Assembly: GCA_958450325.1 (NCBI GenBank)
Contig: OY288244.1
Coordinates: forward strand, 36,579,424-36,643,423
Source of the DNA: Agrostemma githago
Lineage: Eukaryota; Streptophyta; Magnoliopsida; Caryophyllales; Caryophyllaceae
Reading direction: 5' to 3'
DNA: 64,000 nucleotides
The translations under genes were made by a program, and so were the position numbers. Below the pieces are notes generated by a model. The model did no database searches, was not told the DNA's origin, and saw only the letters and a list, made by a program, of their open reading frames with translations. Every line of letters starts with the position of its first letter. Within the stretch, counting starts at the first letter, position 1. Below, piece after piece: positions 32,920-42,714 of this stretch.

Positions 32920-34398
32920 TTAATTCACCCACTTAACAATTCCGAAAAATTATGAAACAAATCAGAAAATTCTATTTTACCAGAAAGTTTCACCACGTCA
33001 AAAATCAGATTAAAATAAAATGTTTAAGAACTAGAACTAAAAATTGGTTTTTAATTGTTTTTGTCCAATAACGGTAATAATTCAATAATCGATATCAAAA
33101 ATATCAGAAAAATACCAAATTATTAAAAATCATCAAAAATCTCATTTTTTACAGAATAAAATCATATATTACAAGTTTAGGCCGAATATTACGATTTTAC
33201 AAATTAATATGACGATTTAATCGTTAATCTCGTAAAAGCGATAAAAATTACCGAAACATGCAAATTTTCAACTTTTAAAAATTTTCCAGATTATATGACA
33301 TACATATATTGTCAAAAATAAAATATAAAAATATACATGCAATTACACAAATAAAATCATGAAATACCGAGTAACATCGACGTTACCTCTAATCCAAATC
33401 CGAAATCGATAATATACTCGTCGGCCTCGGGATCGTCCACAAATCCTTAATACACGAAAATCATAGCAGAAAAATACCATGAGAAAAACTAAGAAAATCA
33501 AGGAGAATAACGATCGAAAACAACATCGATTATTACCATAACGGAAGGATTCTAACGACGATTAATTTGACGATAAAAACGAGACGATTATGACTCGAAT
33601 TGGAGCAAGAATCAGCATAGGACTGCTGGAGGATGTCACGTTTTTTGAGGGAATTGAAAGAGTATTTTTTTTGTTTATGAGAGAAATGAATGAAAGAAAG
33701 AAATGGATGGTTTCTAAGCATAAATGATGATAAATTTTGATGAAAACTATGTAGAAATATACCAAATGACCAGCCAAAAAAAGGAAGAAGGTGTATGAAG
33801 AGTTTGAGTAATAATGCATCAATTTAATGAAAAGAAAATAATCTTACGTTTACGGTTTAACGTGATAGAATGAAACGTATTAATAAAACGTAGTAAAATT
33901 GTGACAAGAAGCTTTGTCGGTCCAAAATATGGGGAAAATGTCTCAAATAATTTTCAAGTTGATAAAAAGAAGAATCGTAAAATAGTTAACGGCATTTCAA
34001 AGCGATTCGAGTAAACCTCGTGTTGGAAAAATAATTATTTACGAAACTTCGTATTAAAATCATAAAAGGCTAATTTTTAGTGAATAAAAATATTTACTAG
34101 TTGAAAATATTATAAAAATATGTTTAGACATTTGTAGAAAGAGGAATAACTTAAATCCGAGCTTAAAAACGTTAATTCGTAGAGAAATAAAATTCCTCGC
34201 GGGAAAAAAATAAATAGTTTACAAAGAAAATCAAATAAATAGATTTAAAAGAATTAAAATCTTTTAAAATAAAAATAAATATCATTAAACTCAAAATTGA
34301 AAATAAGCTTGGAAAAATGATGAAACATAAGACCAAAATGTGACAGAGTTATGACGAAGTCATAACAGGAAGGGTAAAACGCTAGGAAAAATAGCGGG
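32920..34398. other. AT-rich intergenic or old repeat DNA, no gene
   Basis: Only short frames. The right end reads AAAAATAGCGGGTGTTACA, whose complement TGTAACACCCGC looks like the start of a chromovirus-type LTR in minus orientation. I could not find the other terminus, so an old LTR is possible but unproven. Confidence 0.5.
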
Positions 34399-35725
34399 TG
34401 TTACACTAAACCCACGGCGCTAGGTCAAGCCGCGGGAATCCTTAGGCTCCAACCTAAGTATCACACTCCTCCCTCTCGGTTTTGGAAAGTATCAAAATCG
34501 TATCTTCAAAATCCCGACCGCCTCACCGCATGCGTCTTAGTCTCCCCGCGTCTTAGCCCAGGCGCCTGGGTCTTGGTGCGCCCCAACTCATGCGTCCATA
34601 TGGGCGACGAGGACCGAAAACACCTATAAATACCCTCCCTCACCTCATTCATTCGACACACAATCACGAGTTCGTGCCTACTTCTACACAACTCGTTCTT
34701 CCCTCTCTTTTCTCGCTAAGGGCTCGCACTCCGACACCCGAGGCAAACGATCCACTCGATCGTAGTTCCGATAAGCGAAATCGACGCTACTCCTCACCTT
34801 CGAGCACTCCACTCGATCCCGAGGTACCTGTGTTCGACTAGCTACCAAGTTTAGCAACGAAGTTCTGCCGGATTAGCCGCAAGACTAGCTAATAGTAACG
34901 GAGTTCTGCCGAATTAGCAGCAGGACTAGCCAAGATTAACGAAGTTCTGCCGGGTTAGCTGCAGGAAGGGCCCACGGTAACGGAAACCTGCCGAAATTAC
35001 CGGGCAAGCTAGGAGGATCCGCCTTTCGAAGTCGAACCGTCACTAGGTTGTCATCTAAACAAAACTTTACATTTCTGTACTTTCATTATGCACTTCGATA
35101 ATGTCAAATGTGGACGCTAGGTCCACAACATGTACTAAAACACGTAACGTCCCAACTTTAATCGCAAATACTAAAACACACTAAATAGACCTGAGTAATT
35201 CCGAGATCCGTTTTCAACTATCTATGCATCGAGTCCCGTTTAGTGTATATTCCGAGGGTGCAACTCCTCACAATGTGATTTACTTACATTCGCATTTACA
35301 GTTTTTCATATGATTTATTGCTTTTATGACCTTATAATCGCATGCTAAATCACCTAAACATGGAATTCAAAACGTAAAACAACTAAAACTGAACAAAGTG
35401 ATGGTCGGGTTCCGTATTAGTCCAGGTGCTCGCCTCGCTAGGTTCGACGCATCTCTATTAATACCAAACCGACGCATCTCAAGCAGAATATCAGGTAAGG
35501 TATACCACGAGAACAACTAATATCCGTATCATTGCGTTAAAACCGATTTGCTAATACTTATAATATTAGTACTCTCTACTCTCTTACGTGTATCTTTTCA
35601 TGGCCTGCTTGTCACGTGAAATCGCATGCAAAGAATGTAAACACAACTACTTTGACGACAATACTTACTTGTCCTTAAACAACCGACATAGTAAAAGGCA
35701 TAGGGTTAAAACAACGGATGTTACA
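34399..35725 (+). repeat. Probable LTR (TGTTACA termini) of a Ty3/gypsy element
   Basis: It begins TGTTACACTAAACCC and ends GGATGTTACA (35719-35725). A TATA box (TATAAATA, 34625-34632) with an A/C-rich leader lies 226 bp in, and a 41-bp minisatellite sits in the interior. No 5-bp duplication, primer site or coding region was recognised, so boundaries are tentative. Confidence 0.45.
34853..35016. repeat. 41-bp minisatellite, about four copies
   Basis: Units contain GTTCTGCCGRRTTAGC and start AACGAAG or AACGGAG. Copies 1-3 are similar and the fourth is diverged (AACGGAAACCTGCCGAAATT). Confidence 0.8.
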
Positions 35726-35983
35726 GTATTTCCACCACAACAAAAGAACTAGGTTACCAGCCCACCGATTGATTAGTAGAGGCCGCTATAGTGCGGGCGG
35801 GATTGGGTGTTGACATCTATCAGATGTTGGCTTCCCAATACGTACCCTCACACCTTACTCAGAATCGACAGTTTCCGGATGACCGAAACCATTGGCAATG
35901 AGAGTCATTCCAGACATGGAGTGCTTAAGGGTACAAGTCTTTATCTTTAGGTCCCGTGCCACACAACTTTGAGCCGGCAAGGG
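35726..35983 (+). repeat. Diverged Tat LTR fragment (left of the chromovirus-like insertion)
   Basis: From about 35780 it resembles the 3' part of LTR A near 50055: TTAGTAGAGGCCGCTA, GTGCGGGCGGG, CACGTACCCTCA-like and TTTCCGGATG motifs occur in the same order. It is split by the element at 35984-40073 and resumes at 40074. Confidence 0.65.
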
Positions 35984-37027
35984 TGATGCGAATGCGGAAG
36001 CGGTTTAGAATAAGAAATGAAGATTGGGTCGAAGGTTAATGTAACCTTGAGTGATGACGTGGATTTTGGAGTGAAATTGAACTAAGGTTAATATAACCTT
36101 GGTTCGTGGTTAAGGTCTGTGGGGATTTTGAGTTTTGTGGCTCGGCTATTTTTGGGAAGCAGGCGCTTCGTTTTTTTTGTATTTTGTGATCCGATGTTAA
36201 TCGGTGAGTAACCAAAGGATATTTAACCCGTAGTTCGACCTTGAACCCGGAATTAATAGCTCAGAGTTTGGAACACCAACCCTCTAAACACTTCGAAGCA
36301 CCTTCTCGAAGTTTAAACACGTGATTAATAAATTAATCCAGAGTTTGACAAGTTGTTTGTAAATTCATAAATATTCGATGCTTTATTCGATGAAAGACAT
36401 TGGCTTATATAGCCTACAATGCGTAATATCCTCGTTATATTCCGAGTGATATTCTAGAATATAATAATACTAATATAAAAAGAAACAAATACTACGAAAT
36501 ATAACTACTAGTATCACATGCCACCTATGGGTGTGATCTTTATTCTACTTGCTTTAAATAAAAGATAATGTGTATCATGGGAGATCACGACATCCCCACT
36601 TATTTGATGAAGATCCACTAGCTTGATTCCTTGCCATATATGAGAGATTTCCACAGCTCCAATTATTTGATGGAGATCCTTTTGTTTATTTCTTGCCACA
36701 TATTCAAGATAGTTTGATATCCCAAATATTTGGAGATCCTCTTGTTGCTTTTTATGTGAAATTGGTGTATCATAAAAGATACTAGCCATATCTCTTTTTA
36801 TCCTCCTACCATTATGGTGGATATCTTGCCAATCCCACGAGATCCTCCATATCCTTTTAGAATAAGAAATATTCTCTTGATAGATCCCTTGTTTAGTTGC
36901 ACGAATCTGGCCATGTTTGGGCCAATACACGCCTACCCATAACGATTTGTGATAGGATGGTTCACATGTGTAGTCAATTGCTTTATCAGGACCGTTGACT
37001 AATTTTTTGGACTCCACAATCGGATCA
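35984..37027 (-). repeat. 3' LTR of Chr-NA
   Basis: 1044 bp, virtually identical to 39030-40073. It has a minus-strand TATA box (TATATAA, 36411-36405), the palindrome ATATTCTAGAATAT at 36449-36462, and two AAGGTTAATRTAACCTT inverted repeats near 36030 and 36075. Confidence 0.95.
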
Positions 37028-37812
37028 TCCCCTCCCTCTTCAAAAGGAATTGACCTCAATTCCGTAAGGCCGTCAAATTTCAATTTTGGAGCCAAGTCCC
37101 CCACGAAAATACGGATCCCATAGTACTTGTCCCTCATTCGAATTGATGGTTGTATGGGCCCGGATTGGTCTTCTTGAGGCACAGGGTGCCTTGACGCAAT
37201 AAGCGTATTGTCTTCTTCTTCCCGGTCAATCACCGGTTCAATTCTGCTTTGACTAATAACTGTAGGCAAGCTAGACTCAAGGTCACTCGGAAGTACATCT
37301 TCAGACCCACCTACTAGCGGTTGCATAAGTTCGTTAGAGTCAAGGTTAGGGTAAACTTGGTCAAGGTTAATGTAACCTTGGTCAAGGTCGTTCCCTCTTG
37401 AAACTACGGACATGCTAGACGCTTTAAAGGCGTATCTCTCCTCTCTGTTTGCTAACACCGGCTCACTAGCAAACACAGATAAACTAGGCTTGGTAGCCCG
37501 GTTAGAATGCATAGAACGAACATCCTTCGGTGTCATTGGCCTTAGGACGATTTTCTTATCATTCACCATCAGAATATACTCGTTAGTCCTCCCTTGGTGA
37601 TGTACGTCACGATCGAATTGCCAGGGTCTGCCCAAAAGAATGTGGCATGCATCCATGGGAATCACGTCACATGTGACTTCATCATTATACGGACCCATCG
37701 TGAATCCAACTCGCACTTGCTTTGTGACCTTCACCTTCTTTCCGTCATCAAGCCAATGTAGTGTGTGGGGTTTTGGGTGGGGCGTAGTGGTCAAGGCAAG
37801 TTTGTCCACCAT
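36514..37812 (-). pseudogene. Chr-NA protease remnant fused to a polyprotein tail, reading into the LTR
   Basis: From 37812 the frame gives the second half of a retropepsin-like domain (VGFTMGPYNDEVTCDVIPMD, then HILLGRPWQFD). A long acidic region with little similarity follows, then LRSIPFEEGG just before the purine tract at 37041-37028. The rest of the frame is LTR sequence and is not meaningful protein. The catalytic start of the protease (VIIDGG) sits in the gag frame, so the enzyme is split by a one-base shift near 37838. RT, RNase H and integrase are absent between the two parts. Confidence 0.8.
37028..37041 (-). other. Polypurine tract of Chr-NA
   Basis: Minus strand GAAGAGGGAGGGGA directly precedes the TGATCCG start of the 3' LTR. 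Confidence 0.88.
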
Positions 37813-39002
37813 TTCTTGGGATGCGACATTAGTGCAACTCCCCCATCAATAATCACATTACACCACTTATCATTCACTTGACATTTAGTATGAAAGATTT
37901 GGTCTCTTTGCTTCATTATAGACGATTTAGCAAGTGTGTGTAGTGTAGGACGCAAAACTAGTGACTCAACGTGTGTAGGAGCCTCAAACTCTAATACTTC
38001 TTCCACCTCTTCCTCTCCTCCCTTTGCCATATAAACTTTTCCCTCCCCGTCACTTTCCTCTTGTTCCCACAAATCATCACGATACGTAATCGCCTCCCTT
38101 AAGGTGATGATTCTTTGATTGGGACACTCGGTTTTAAAGTGACCGAACCCTTGACACTTGAAACAACGGACCTTAGACATGTCCTTGGCCTTATAGGGTG
38201 TGTTGGGCGTCATTTGGGAAATAGGGGTAGTCTTAGGTGTCACATGCAAATTTGACCCTTCAAACTTAGTTTCCTCGGATTTATCCCAAGTATCCGTCTT
38301 TGGGGTAGACTTCTTTTTTTGTTGAGTTTCGACCTTAAGACACAAAGAACAAAGTGTATCGAATGACTCGTAGGGATGTAAGTCAACGACATCCGCGATA
38401 CCACGATTTAAACCTCTACAAAATCGAGCCATTTTTTGTTCTTCTAACTCGTCTAACTCACACATCAAAGACGCTTTTTCAAACTCTGAAATGTAACTAC
38501 TAACATTTAGACTCCCTTGTCTTAGTTCGGCAATTCTCCTATACAAATCGACTTTATAACTCTTGGGCACATACCTCTTGCGTAACTTACGTTTAAGGTC
38601 ATCCCAAGTTTTAACCTTTGGCTTTCCCTCTCTAGCCCTTCTCAATTTCATGCCCTCAAACCATAAAGATGCTGTTTTTGTGAGTCTAAGTATAGCATAC
38701 TTACAACGCTTTTCGTCAGGAACGTCCTTGAAATCGAACATTCTTTCCATCTTGCGTTCCCAATCCAAGTATTCCTCTGGATCAACTCCTCCTTCAAAGT
38801 CCGGAAATTCCGTGACTTTGAATTCATCTCGAGGCTTTGGCACGTCCACGAATCTCCTAGCTCCTCCTCCTGCTCGGTTCTCAGGTAAATTACGCAAGGC
38901 ACGAAGCAATTGTTGGATGAGATTCTCGTCGTTACCCCCTCCAGTATTGATGCTGCTTGCGTCGTTGTTGACATTGTTGTTGTTGATATCGTTATCTCCC
39001 AT
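37791..39002 (-). CDS. Chr-NA gag with CCHC zinc knuckle and protease start
   Basis: The first ATG is at 39002, 14 nt past the primer site; an in-frame GTG lies 12 nt further upstream. About 403 residues. The N-terminus is Asn-rich, followed by the retrotransposon gag domain (VTEFPDFEGGVDPEEYLDW, ILRLTKTASLWFEGMKL, LRKRYVPKSYK, SYISEFEKASLMCEL). After a basic linker comes the zinc knuckle CFKCQGFGHFKTEC, an acidic stretch, and the protease active-site start (KWCNVIIDGG). A one-base shift then ends the frame at 37791. Gag packages element RNA into particles. The gag domain itself is undamaged, so this element may supply gag while borrowing enzymes. Confidence 0.92.
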   Translation of the reverse strand: MGDNDINNNNVNNDASSINTGGGNDENLIQQLLRALRNLPENRAGGGARRFVDVPKPRDEFKVTEFPDFEGGVDPEEYLDWERKMERMFDFKDVPDEKRCKYAILRLTKTASLWFEGMKLRRAREGKPKVKTWDDLKRKLRKRYVPKSYKVDLYRRIAELRQGSLNVSSYISEFEKASLMCELDELEEQKMARFCRGLNRGIADVVDLHPYESFDTLCSLCLKVETQQKKKSTPKTDTWDKSEETKFEGSNLHVTPKTTPISQMTPNTPYKAKDMSKVRCFKCQGFGHFKTECPNQRIITLREAITYRDDLWEQEESDGEGKVYMAKGGEEEVEEVLEFEAPTHVESLVLRPTLHTLAKSSIMKQRDQIFHTKCQVNDKWCNVIIDGGVALMSHPKKWWTNLP

Positions 39003-39015
39003 GTCGCTAAACACG

Positions 39016-39027
39016 GCTCTGATACCA
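39016..39027 (-). other. Primer-binding site of Chr-NA (initiator tRNA-Met)
   Basis: TGGTATCAGAGC on the minus strand, two bases inside the 5' LTR, is the standard complement to plant initiator tRNA-Met. Confidence 0.95.
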
Positions 39028-39029
39028 AA

Positions 39030-40073
39030 TGATGCGAATGCGGAAGCGGTTTAGAATAAGAAATGAAGATTGGGTCGAAGGTTAATGTAACCTTGAGTGA
39101 TGACGTGGATTTTGGAGTGAAATTGAACTAAGGTTAATATAACCTTGGTTCGTGGTTAAGGTCTGTGGGGATTTTGAGTTTTGTGGCTCGGCTATTTTTG
39201 GGAAGCAGGCGCTTCGTTTTTTTTGTATTTTGTGATCCGATGTTAATCGGTGAGTAACCAAAGGATATTTAACCCGTAGTTCGACCTTGAACCCGGAATT
39301 AATAGCTCAGAGTTTGGAACACCAACCCTCTAAACACTTCGAAGCACCTTCTCGAAGTTTAAACACGTGATTAATAAATTAATCCAGAGTTTGACAAGTT
39401 GTTTGTAAATTCATAAATATTCGATGCTTTATTCGATGAAAGACATTGGCTTATATAGCCTACAATGCGTAATATCCTCGTTATATTCCGAGTGATATTC
39501 TAGAATATAATAATACTAATATAAAAAGAAACAAATACTACGAAATATAACTACTAGTATCACATGCCACCTATGGGTGTGATCTTTATTCTACTTGCTT
39601 TAAATAAAAGATAATGTGTATCATGGGAGATCACGACATCCCCACTTATTTGATGAAGATCCACTAGCTTGATTCCTTGCCATATATGAGAGATTTCCAC
39701 AGCTCCAATTATTTGATGGAGATCCTTTTGTTTATTTCTTGCCACATATTCAAGATAGTTTGATATCCCAAATATTTGGAGATCCTCTTGTTGCTTTTTA
39801 TGTGAAATTGGTGTATCATAAAAGATACTAGCCATATCTCTTTTTATCCTCCTACCATTATGGTGGATATCTTGTCAATCCCACGAGATCCTCCATATCC
39901 TTTTAGAATAAGAAATATTCTCTTGATAGATCCCTTGTTTAGTTGCACGAATCTGGCCATGTTTGGGCCAATACACGCCTACCCATAACGATTTGTGATA
40001 GGATGGTTCACATGTGTAGTCAATTGCTTTATCAGGACCGTTGACTAATTTTTTGGACTCCACAATCGGATCA
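39030..40073 (-). repeat. 5' LTR of Chr-NA
   Basis: 1044 bp, the transcribing LTR. TATA box at 39457-39451 (minus), followed by the primer site on the left and AAGGG on the right. Confidence 0.95.
39451..39508 (-). promoter_or_regulatory. Chr-NA promoter with heat-shock-element-like palindrome
   Basis: TATATAA (39457-39451) has a perfect 14-bp palindrome, ATATTCTAGAATAT, 38 bp upstream (39495-39508). Its TTCTAGAA core is two inverted nGAAn units, the arrangement bound by heat-shock factors. Another TTCC lies about 10 bp away. Whether this is enough for heat induction is unknown. Confidence 0.5.
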
Positions 40074-40470
40074 AAGGGATCAAAGTTGACTTGAACGGTT
40101 TCCGAGTCCCCATAATTGACTCGGTGGTGACTCCACAAATCGGCAACGAATTCAGTTCACTAAAAAGGTCGCCTTCCCAAACAAATCGGCCTTTAAACAT
40201 TTACAACCACGACTCGAACGATTCCCAAACGGAAACACGGGTGCCCGCACCTGTCTAGTACAACTGTACAAGTCTGGATCGTCATCCGAATCGAGGTCCG
40301 ACACATCGCCCCGTACGCGAGATCAGATCGGCCCCCGACCGGAAGGGGGCCTCGTGGGCGGCCGCCGCCACACGTTGAAAAATCGGGTCGGTCCCGCGCG
40401 GGCGCGCACGAGGCACTGGGCGGTGCGCACGGACGTCCACAGTTCCTTGTTGGGATGTTCATTCTTCTGT
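40074..40470 (+). repeat. Old Tat LTR fragment (right of Chr-NA) and GC-rich spacer
   Basis: After the AAGGG duplication the sequence contains GACTCGGTGGTGACTCCAC, like the CGGTGGCGACTCCAC near the end of LTR A. A GC-rich stretch follows (about 40310-40440) with no gene. Confidence 0.5.
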
Positions 40471-40707
40471 ACAACAAAAATACTACATTATAATAACAAA
40501 CGTTTAGACAATTTTAAATAACTATACTTCGGAGGATATATACAATTTTCTTACCATTTTCTCGCGTACCGTAGCAAAGCTCCTTGGACCAACTGTGTGC
40601 ATATTTCTCACGGACAAACGACTTTGTCTTTTATGTAAGCAACGTTCCTTCAAAAAGGAATAAATGTAAGAAAACTAGGGAAAGCACACCAAATACAAGC
40701 AAGTGTC

Positions 40708-40881
40708 CTAAAAAATCCTTTTTAGAATTTTTTTCCATGTAGAAAGCAGTTTAGCAAAATCTTCATCGGTAATTATTTTAGATCTGTTCTTCCACCTTGT
40801 TTTGTCATCATTGTATGCAAAGTAATGTTTCCCCTTGAAACGACATTTATGAACCCTCCACGCATCTCGAATGGTCTTCAT
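40708..40881 (-). pseudogene. En/Spm-type plant transposase fragment
   Basis: The minus strand encodes MKTIRDAWRVHKCRFKGKHY and TRWKNRSKIITDEDFAKLL before a stop. This is the pattern of the plant Ptta/En/Spm transposase-associated family (Transposase_24-like), a CACTA superfamily protein. The codon two before the ATG is TGA where these proteins usually have Trp, so the fragment probably extended further. Only about 57 residues remain. A CACTA terminus occurs 5.6 kb to the right (46557), but I cannot show they belong to one element. Confidence 0.7.
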
Positions 40882-40923
40882 TACTCAATCTTGTCCCTCA
40901 ATAGGTATTGAATACTTCGTCTA

Positions 40924-41048
40924 AATAGCCTGACTTTGCACCTGCATAAATAATTGAGTACATAAGGATATAAATAGCCTGACTTTGCACAAATAATTAA
41001 GTACATAAGGATACAAATAGCCTGACTTTACACAAATAATTGAGTATT
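40924..41048. repeat. Tandem repeat of about 43-48 bp, three copies
   Basis: Three copies start AAATAGCCTGACTTTRCAC (40924, 40972 and 41015). The first carries a five-base extra CTGCAT-like segment and the third is shortened. Confidence 0.85.
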
Positions 41049-41532
41049 TTCTCAAGGCTTCCAATATACATCTGAAAGCAAACCAAATACTCATAATGAT
41101 ACTTCAAACTGTCCAGAATCGCTACTGCTATAAATAGTCGTTTCACCAATGCCTGGAGTTATATACTCTGGTAGAAGACGGGGGAAGGTCTGGGCGAGTG
41201 GGAACTAATAAGTTGACTGATATTCAGCAGAAACTGGGCAGGAATCCTACGAGCCTGACTCTCAGGTAACGTGACAGATGACAGCAACACAAAATTTCTA
41301 TGAACAGCTTCCTGTTCATGTGATCTTCTGTCAGTTGAATTTCATACTCCCTTTTCATTTGAATTTTAGAATCTATCTGCACTTATCCCTCTCTTTTCCT
41401 AATCTAGAGATTGGGTGGGCTGAGGAAATGGGCAATAAGAAGGACAATTCTAAATTAAAGTCGTTTGCTCTAAGATCCAATAAAGAAAGATATGTGGCTT
41501 ACACTATTTGTTTTGTGATAACTTTGGGGTAT
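41049..41532. other. Low-copy-looking DNA, no gene recognised
   Basis: Reading frames are short and I recognised no domain. It precedes the GH31 exon fragment but does not resemble further GH31 coding sequence. Confidence 0.5.
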
Positions 41533-41702
41533 AGAGCCTTAGCGGTCAGGCCCTTTCAGGCCTAGATATTGGTGGTTTTGCCGGCAATGCGACACCAAAA
41601 CTGTTTGCAAGGTTGATGGGTATGGGTGCCATGTTTCTGTTTTGTCGTGGGCATTCGGAGGCGGATACCGTTCACCATGAACCTTGGTCCTTTGGCGAGG
41701 AG
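41533..41702 (+). pseudogene. Alpha-glucosidase (GH31) exon fragment
   Basis: The frame reads LSGQALSGLDIGGFAGNAT, then MGMGAMFLFCRGHSE and HHEPWSFGEE. GH31 alpha-glucosidases have at this place a GxDIGGFxG block with the conserved Asp, an R-W-x-G-x-GAMFPFCRGHS block and HEPWSFG. The fragment therefore comes from a starch- or glycan-related plant GH31 gene of the heteroglycan-glucosidase type. The expected Trp is Leu and two Pro are changed. It ends at GAG|GTATGT, a plausible splice donor, and no neighbouring exon was recognised. It is a lone, decaying exon copy in transposon-rich DNA, probably captured or left by duplication. Confidence 0.78.
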
Positions 41703-42221
41703 GTATGTGACTGCATTATCCAGTTTTTTCAGATTGTATGGTTTGTATTTTCTAAATTATATTTTTATCTTTTAATACTAATTCAACTGTCTCATTGATC
41801 TAGGATGCCAACTGGTCTAGCTTTATCCAATCTTCTCTGTTTACTAGAAAAGTAGCATAAGGAAATGTTGTTTTTTCTCTCCTTAAACAAGAAAACTGAC
41901 CTTATACATACAACTTACATACTCAAACAGAGAGTCTTAATTTCTGAAACATGTTGATAGGACTTAGGAGGCAGTAAACTACATTATTTTATATTCTTTA
42001 TTAGGTGTGTTTTGATGACACTGTTACTTGGGAGGCAGTAGCATAAGGAATTATTGTCTGAAACACATTTTTTGCCTTAGAGGTAAAATTGGAACTTCGG
42101 GCTTATTAGTTGTTTACTATGCAGACCTAGTAAAACAGTCTTCCAAGGTGGATTTAGGTGAATTCATACATGATACTTCAAACTAATTGGATTGCATTCA
42201 GCACACAACTCAGCCCAAGTG
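41703..42221. other. Low-copy-looking DNA, no gene
   Basis: T-rich intron-like DNA after the GH31 fragment; no further coding match seen. Confidence 0.5.
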
Positions 42222-42714
42222 GATTGCATTCAGCAGCGGCTGATACTTCTAATACACGACCAGAATCTGTTCAAAAGCTGTGCAGCAGCGCGATTCTGTT
42301 TCTCCATCTAACTCGGCCTGATTCGTGATTTTTTTAGAACACTAAATCGCATTAGCAAGTAATTAGATTAAACGGAATCTTATGAATAACAAACCCCAAG
42401 TGCCAAATGCACACAAAAGTCAAATTAAAGAAAAGATAGACTCTCGACTAGACTAGTGTACTGATTCGATTGCATTCAGCAGCGGCGAATACATCAAACT
42501 AATACACAACCTGTTTTGTTCAAAAAGTGCAGCAGCGTGTTTCTGTTTCTTCATCTAACTCGCCCCGATTCGTGATTTTTTTAGAACACTAAATAGCAGT
42601 AGTAAGTAATTAGATTGAACGGAATGTCATGAATAACAAACCCCAAGTGCCAAATGCACACAAAAGTTAAATTAAACAAAAGATAGAATCTCGACTAGAC
42701 TAGTGTATTGATTC
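42222..42714. repeat. Tandem duplication of a 247-bp unit
   Basis: Two copies start GATTGCATTCAGCAGCGGC (42222 and 42468), and a third start at 42715 marks the end of copy two. The period is 246-247 bp with about 90% similarity by eye. Copies share CCAAGTGCCAAATGCACAC and CTCGACTAGACTAGTGTA. Confidence 0.9.

Larger units (their letters stand above)
35984..40073 (-). mobile_element. Chr-NA: very young non-autonomous chromovirus-like element
   Basis: 4090 bp with 1044-bp LTRs at 35984-37027 and 39030-40073 (TGATGCGAATG start and CGGATCA end in plus orientation). AAGGG lies directly on each side (35979-35983 and 40074-40078). The initiator tRNA-Met primer site and purine tract give minus orientation. 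The coding part has gag and part of protease, then jumps to a sequence resembling the far C-terminal end of the polyprotein (LRSIPFEEGG), so RT, RNase H and integrase were lost by internal deletion. I found a single LTR difference (C near 36832, T near 39878), so insertion was very recent. The gag type suggests a chromovirus; the clade is uncertain because RT and the chromodomain are missing. Confidence 0.93.

Noticed and set aside
32920..34405. Complete chromovirus solo LTR in minus orientation
   Set aside because: Only one plausible terminus (TGTAACACCCGC) was found, and no duplication.
39560..40138. Two ORFs in the 5' LTR of Chr-NA matching part of the 36514-37812 frame
   Set aside because: They are LTR sequence; the upstream frame merely reads into its own 3' LTR.
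41278..41565. 95-residue frame beginning before the GH31 fragment
   Set aside because: Its frame differs from the GH31 reading and it shows no recognisable family; probably chance.
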